From Alphaproteobacteria bacterium (GTDB lineage Bacteria > Pseudomonadota > Alphaproteobacteria > Rhizobiales > Xanthobacteraceae), in the NCBI GenBank assembly GCA_005884855.1, contig VAZS01000252.1, positions 1 to 9,561 on the forward strand: DNA of 9,561 bases, given 5' to 3'. The notes under the pieces were generated by a model. It was given only the letters and a program-made list of their open reading frames with translations. It was not told the origin of the DNA and did not search any database. Of the stretch, positions 6,284-9,561 are shown piece after piece. A program made the translations under genes and the position numbers. Every line of letters begins with the position of its first letter. Positions within the stretch are counted from its first letter, which is position 1.

Positions 6284-7039
6284 ATGGCCACTCGCGCCCT
6301 TCTTTATCGGCGGCCTTACGAACCTTCGACTCTCCTGGTCAAGCACGGCTCGCAAATCTACTCGGTTCGGCTGCGGCGGCATCGCCGCGCCCGTCGCTAC
6401 ACCCTCCGAATTCATCCAAGTGACCGCGAAGCGATCCTGACGATCCCTCCGCGCGGCACTATCAGCGACGCCAGAGATTTCGCGCAGCGTCACGGCGGCT
6501 GGATCGCCGCCCGTCTCGGGCGGCTGCCAAAGGCCGCGCCGTTTCTACCGGGCACGGTGCTTCCTTTGCGCGGGGTCGCTCACAAAATTGTCCATCGCGC
6601 AGGTCAGCGCGGAACGGTGTGGACGGAAACACGCGAAAGCGGCGAGCGGATTCTCTGCGTGGCGGGCGGTCCTGAACATGTCGAGCGCAGGGTCCACGAT
6701 TACCTGAAGCGCGAAGTCCGCCGCGACCTGCACAAGGCGGCGCAGTTCTATGCGGAGTCGCTGGGCGTCAAGGTAAAGCGGCTGTCGATCCGCGATCAAT
6801 CCAGCCGCTGGGGCTCCTGCACCTCGGCGGGTTCCGTGTCGTTCTCGTGGAGACTAATTCTCGCGCCGCCATACGTGCTCGACTATCTCGCCGCGCACGA
6901 GGTGGCGCATCTGGTCGAGATGAATCATTCGCCGCGGTTCTGGAAAGTCGTCGCCAGGGTCTGCGGCCATGTCGAGCGCGCCAAGAAGTGGCTCGACACC
7001 TCCGGCAACGATTTGCATCGTTACGGCATCGAGGGCTAG
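6284..7039 (+). CDS. YgjP-like (DUF45/M48-type) zinc metallopeptidase
   Basis: A 251-aa protein of the YgjP-like metallopeptidase family. The zinc site is HEVAH (205-209), with H215 in NHSPRFW the likely third ligand. The preceding SIRDQSSRWGSCTSAGSVSFSWRL block, with RWGSC at 175-179, is the family signature. The N-terminal part is rich in basic residues (RLRRHRRARRYTLRIHP), as usual for the group. No signal peptide or membrane segment is visible, so it is probably cytoplasmic. The natural substrate of this family is poorly known. Start choice is uncertain: ATG 6284 gives the usual-looking N-terminus MATRALLYRRP, while an in-frame ATG at 6239 would add 15 residues; neither has a strong ribosome site. 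The stop is 3 bp from the stop of the convergent penicillin-binding protein gene. Confidence 0.88.
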   Translation: MATRALLYRRPYEPSTLLVKHGSQIYSVRLRRHRRARRYTLRIHPSDREAILTIPPRGTISDARDFAQRHGGWIAARLGRLPKAAPFLPGTVLPLRGVAHKIVHRAGQRGTVWTETRESGERILCVAGGPEHVERRVHDYLKREVRRDLHKAAQFYAESLGVKVKRLSIRDQSSRWGSCTSAGSVSFSWRLILAPPYVLDYLAAHEVAHLVEMNHSPRFWKVVARVCGHVERAKKWLDTSGNDLHRYGIEG

Positions 7040-7042
7040 CGG

Positions 7043-9265
7043 TTACCTTCCGAACAGCCGGTCCACCAGCCAGCCATCCAATCCCGCGGCCGCCTCGGGG
7101 CGGGCGGATGTGCGCGTCGGCGCCGGCCGGTTTGCACTAGCCGAGGACATCGGCGCGAGCGGAGCGGGCGCTTGCACGACGGGGGGTGCGGAAGGGGCGC
7201 TGATTTGCGAGGCGGCCTGGATCAGGCTTGAGAACAAGCCGCCTGCTTGCGAATTCGGCAAGGCCGCGATCGGCACGCCCTGATGGGCCACTTTCATGAA
7301 ACGGGTCCACACTTCGACCGGCAGCCCGCCGCCGGTTGCCTTCCGGGTTGGCGAATTATCGTCATTGCCGAGCCAGACTCCGGTCACGAGGTTGGCGGTA
7401 TAGCCGATGAACCACGCATCGCGGAAATCCTGGCTGGTGCCGGTCTTGCCGGCGGCGGTCCAGCCCGGGATCTCCGCCTTGCGGGCGGTGCCGCTGAGCA
7501 GGGTCTCCTGCATCATCGTGTTCATCATCGCGACATGCCGCGGTTCGATAACCTGCCCGAGCTGATCGGAGGGACGCAGATAGAGCACTTTGCCCTCGCC
7601 GGTCCGGATCCTGGTCACGACATGCGGGGAAACGCCGAGGCCGCCATTCGCGAACGGCGCATAGGCGCCGACCAGTTCGGTGAGCGAGACCTCCGAGGTG
7701 CCCAGCGCGATCGTGGCATTGGCATCAAGCTTCGAGGAGATGCCGAGCCGGTGCGCGGTACGCACCACGTTCTTGGCTCCGAATTCGAGCCCCAGCCGCA
7801 CCGCGACGGTATTGAGGGACATCGCCAGAGCTTGGGTCAGGGTCACCGCCCCAAAATATTCATGCCCGTAGTTCTCCGGCTTCCATCCCTTGACGTCGAG
7901 CGGCGCATCCTGCCGGATGGTCTCCGGAGTCAGACCGGCTTCGATCGCGGTGAGATAAACGAACGGCTTGAACGCCGAACCCGGCTGACGCTTGGCCGTC
8001 AACGCGCGGTTATATTGGCTGTCGGCATAATTGCGCCCGCCCACCATGGCGCGCACCGCGCCATCCGGCGTGATCGCCACCAGCGCGCCCTGGCTGACGT
8101 TGAACCTGACGCTCTTGGCCGCGAGCTCGTCAATGATCGCGGCTTCAGCGATCGCCTGCAGCTTCGGGTCGATGGTGGTTTCGACCACTATGTTTTGGTC
8201 GATCTGGCCAACGAGATCGTCGAGCACTTCGCCGATCCAGTCTGCCACGTAATTGATGGTGCCGGCGCCCGCCGCCTTCACATTGATCGAGGGACGCGCG
8301 ATGGAGGCCTGCGCCTGCGCTGCCGTGATGTATTTTGCATCCGCCATCGCCGTGAGCACGACCTGGGCCCGTTTCTCCGCGCCCTCTGGATTACGGTTCG
8401 GCGCCAGCCGCGATGGCGACTTCACCAGGCCCGCGAGCATCGCGGCCTCCGTCAGCGTGACGTTCTTGGCCGATTTACCAAAATAGCGTTGCGCGGCAGC
8501 CTCAACCCCATAGGCGCCGGAGCCGAAATAAACCCGATTTAGATACAATTCGAGAATCTCGGCCTTGGAATGCTTGCGCTCCAGCCAAAGCGCGAGCTCG
8601 AGTTCCTGCAACTTACGTTGCAACGTGCGCTCTTGCGTCAAAAACAAGTTCTTGGCGAGTTGCTGCGTCAGCGTCGAGCCACCCTGCGAAACGCTACGAT
8701 GCAGCACGTTGGCTACTGCCGCGCGCACGATGCCGTGCGGATCGATGCCATAATGCGAATAGAACCGACGGTCTTCGATGGCGATGAAGGCCCTCGGCAG
8801 ATACGGCGGCAGGTCCTTTAGCGAGACATTGGCGCCAGCCATTTCGCCGCGGGTTGCCAGCACGCTGCCGTCGAGCCCTGTAATCTCGATGGTTGGCGGC
8901 CGTTTCGGGATTTCAAGCGCCTGCAATGCGGGCAAATGGGCGCCAACCCAAATCACGACGCCGATCAGGGCTATGCCCGTCCACAGCCCGAGTACCGCGG
9001 TCCAATAGAACAGGCGAAACAGGCCGACACGTGCGCGGCGCGTGGACTTAGGCTTTTGTCTTGCCGGGCTGGCGCGCGGCTTTCGCTCGCGCGGCGCATC
9101 TTCCTCAGGATCGCGCGCCTTGCGTTTAGGTGTTGATTGTTTCGGCGGCTCTTGCTCGGCGGGGGCGACGCGATCCTTTGGGCTGAGGCGCAATTCGGAA
9201 AGCGAAGAGGCGTCCGCAAATTGCGGCTCCTTGCGTCCGCCGCTCTTTTTTCGTGCCCACGCCAT
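7043..9265 (-). CDS. Bifunctional class A penicillin-binding protein (PBP1A family)
   Basis: A 740-aa inner-membrane enzyme that polymerises glycan strands and cross-links their peptides in the periplasm. Order of parts: a cytoplasmic tail of about 78 residues rich in Lys/Arg/Pro/Glu; one membrane helix (about 82-108); a GT51 glycosyltransferase domain with the catalytic glutamate E164 in IEDRRFYSHYGID and the motif GGSTLTQQLAKN (195-206); and a transpeptidase domain with S430-x-x-K433 (GSAFKP), SLN (483-485) and KTGTS (607-611). All catalytic motifs are intact. The linker between the two domains is short, so the OB-like insert of long PBP1A proteins seems absent. A Pro/Ala-rich stretch (about 690-720) leads to the end GLDGWLVDRLFGR. 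ATG 9265 is preferred; a TTG at 9271 would add two residues and has a GGTGAG nearby. The nearest flanking genes are not cell-wall genes. Confidence 0.95.
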   Translation of the reverse strand: MAWARKKSGGRKEPQFADASSLSELRLSPKDRVAPAEQEPPKQSTPKRKARDPEEDAPRERKPRASPARQKPKSTRRARVGLFRLFYWTAVLGLWTGIALIGVVIWVGAHLPALQALEIPKRPPTIEITGLDGSVLATRGEMAGANVSLKDLPPYLPRAFIAIEDRRFYSHYGIDPHGIVRAAVANVLHRSVSQGGSTLTQQLAKNLFLTQERTLQRKLQELELALWLERKHSKAEILELYLNRVYFGSGAYGVEAAAQRYFGKSAKNVTLTEAAMLAGLVKSPSRLAPNRNPEGAEKRAQVVLTAMADAKYITAAQAQASIARPSINVKAAGAGTINYVADWIGEVLDDLVGQIDQNIVVETTIDPKLQAIAEAAIIDELAAKSVRFNVSQGALVAITPDGAVRAMVGGRNYADSQYNRALTAKRQPGSAFKPFVYLTAIEAGLTPETIRQDAPLDVKGWKPENYGHEYFGAVTLTQALAMSLNTVAVRLGLEFGAKNVVRTAHRLGISSKLDANATIALGTSEVSLTELVGAYAPFANGGLGVSPHVVTRIRTGEGKVLYLRPSDQLGQVIEPRHVAMMNTMMQETLLSGTARKAEIPGWTAAGKTGTSQDFRDAWFIGYTANLVTGVWLGNDDNSPTRKATGGGLPVEVWTRFMKVAHQGVPIAALPNSQAGGLFSSLIQAASQISAPSAPPVVQAPAPLAPMSSASANRPAPTRTSARPEAAAGLDGWLVDRLFGR

Positions 9266-9401
9266 ACGCAACGCCGCTCACCGGTCCAGCCGTACGCTAG
9301 CGTTCGCTGTTTAAGCTCTGGTTACGTGAAAGTTAACTCGGGATTAGGAGGTGCGGCGGGCTGTGGTAAAGCTTGGCCATATCCCGGTCACGGAGAACGG
9401 C
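9266..9401. promoter_or_regulatory. Divergent region between the PBP gene and the DUF1330 gene
   Basis: A 136-bp gap with starts facing away on both sides, so it should hold promoters for both genes. It contains a 10-bp palindrome ACGCTAGCGT (9294-9303) about 30 bp from the PBP start. It also has an AT-richer patch at about 9308-9350 where promoters would be expected. No -35/-10 pair stands out. Confidence 0.4.
9392..9395 (+). promoter_or_regulatory. Ribosome binding site for the DUF1330-type gene
   Basis: GGAG lies 6 nt before the ATG at 9402. This supports the start of a gene that is otherwise seen only in part. Confidence 0.55.
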
Positions 9402-9561
9402 ATGGGCCATATCGATCCGACCAAGGAAGTGTTCGCGCAATTCAGGAGCAATGATCGGCCAGGTCCAATTCACATGCTCAAGCTGGTCCGGCCCCGGGCG
9501 CGGGCGGCCTATCCCGATGGCCGGACGGCAACCGGTGCGGAAGCCTACGCGGCCTATGGCC
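9402..9561 (+). CDS. DUF1330-type protein, N-terminal part (3' end outside window)
   Basis: Only the first 53 codons are visible before the right edge. The segment PIHMLKLVRPRARAAYPDG followed by TGAEAYAAYG resembles the opening of DUF1330 proteins (ferredoxin-like, dimeric alpha-beta barrel fold). In relatives this reads PIHMLNLVRF... with the same Tyr-Pro-Asp-Gly and TGAEAYAAYG elements. The usual family length is about 95-140 residues, so roughly half may be missing. The start has a good ribosome site. The biochemical role of the family is not established. The N-terminus has no signal peptide, suggesting a cytoplasmic protein. Identification rests on this short stretch and is moderately secure. 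Confidence 0.7.
   Translation, partial: MGHIDPTKEVFAQFRSNDRPGPIHMLKLVRPRARAAYPDGRTATGAEAYAAYG

Noticed and set aside
7247..8542. 431-codon open frame on the plus strand opposite the PBP gene
   Set aside because: All PBP catalytic motifs lie on the minus strand across this span. The antisense translation is low-complexity His/Arg/Gly-rich.
1..9561. CRISPR array, tRNA, insertion sequence or phage-like cargo
   Set aside because: No regularly spaced repeats, cloverleaf, transposase motif or integrase was seen on either strand. The gene set is ordinary chromosomal.

Overview
The window looks like a chromosomal segment of an alphaproteobacterium, most likely the Bradyrhizobium/Rhodopseudomonas/Nitrobacter group. 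This is inferred from the high GC content, the linked RegS/RegR redox two-component pair with family-specific motifs, an intracellular polyhydroxyalkanoate (PHA) depolymerase, and rhizobial-type YgjP-like peptidase and bifunctional penicillin-binding proteins. No species can be fixed from the sequence alone. The segment is almost fully coding. No tRNA, rRNA, insertion sequence, phage gene or CRISPR array was seen.

Layout from left to right. (1) The C-terminal 321 residues of a TPR-repeat protein (+) run in from the left edge. (2) The convergent regS-regR pair (-) follows: a membrane sensor kinase with an intact quinone motif and redox cysteine, and its 184-aa response regulator. (3) Divergent from regS is a two-gene ABC-2 type transporter (+). 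Its ATPase and permease overlap by 4 bp and are probably translationally coupled. (4) A cysteine-nucleophile PHA depolymerase (+) has its own plausible promoter. (5) A YgjP-like zinc metallopeptidase (+) ends only 3 bp from (6) a convergent bifunctional class A penicillin-binding protein (-). (7) Divergent from that gene, the first 53 codons of a DUF1330-type protein (+) run off the right edge.

The genes do not form one pathway. RegSR is a global redox regulator; in related species it controls nitrogen fixation, respiration and carbon metabolism. It shares an intergenic region of 112 bp with the transporter, so regulation of the exporter by RegR is possible but unproven. The PHA depolymerase mobilises stored carbon, and the penicillin-binding protein builds peptidoglycan.

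I found no convincing undescribed multi-gene system. The points most worth checking are the missing canonical Q-loop glutamine in the ABC ATPase, the shortened N-terminus of the PHA depolymerase, the shared RegS/transporter control region, and a few strong inverted repeats. Long antisense reading frames opposite regS, the permease and the penicillin-binding protein look like GC-driven shadows.
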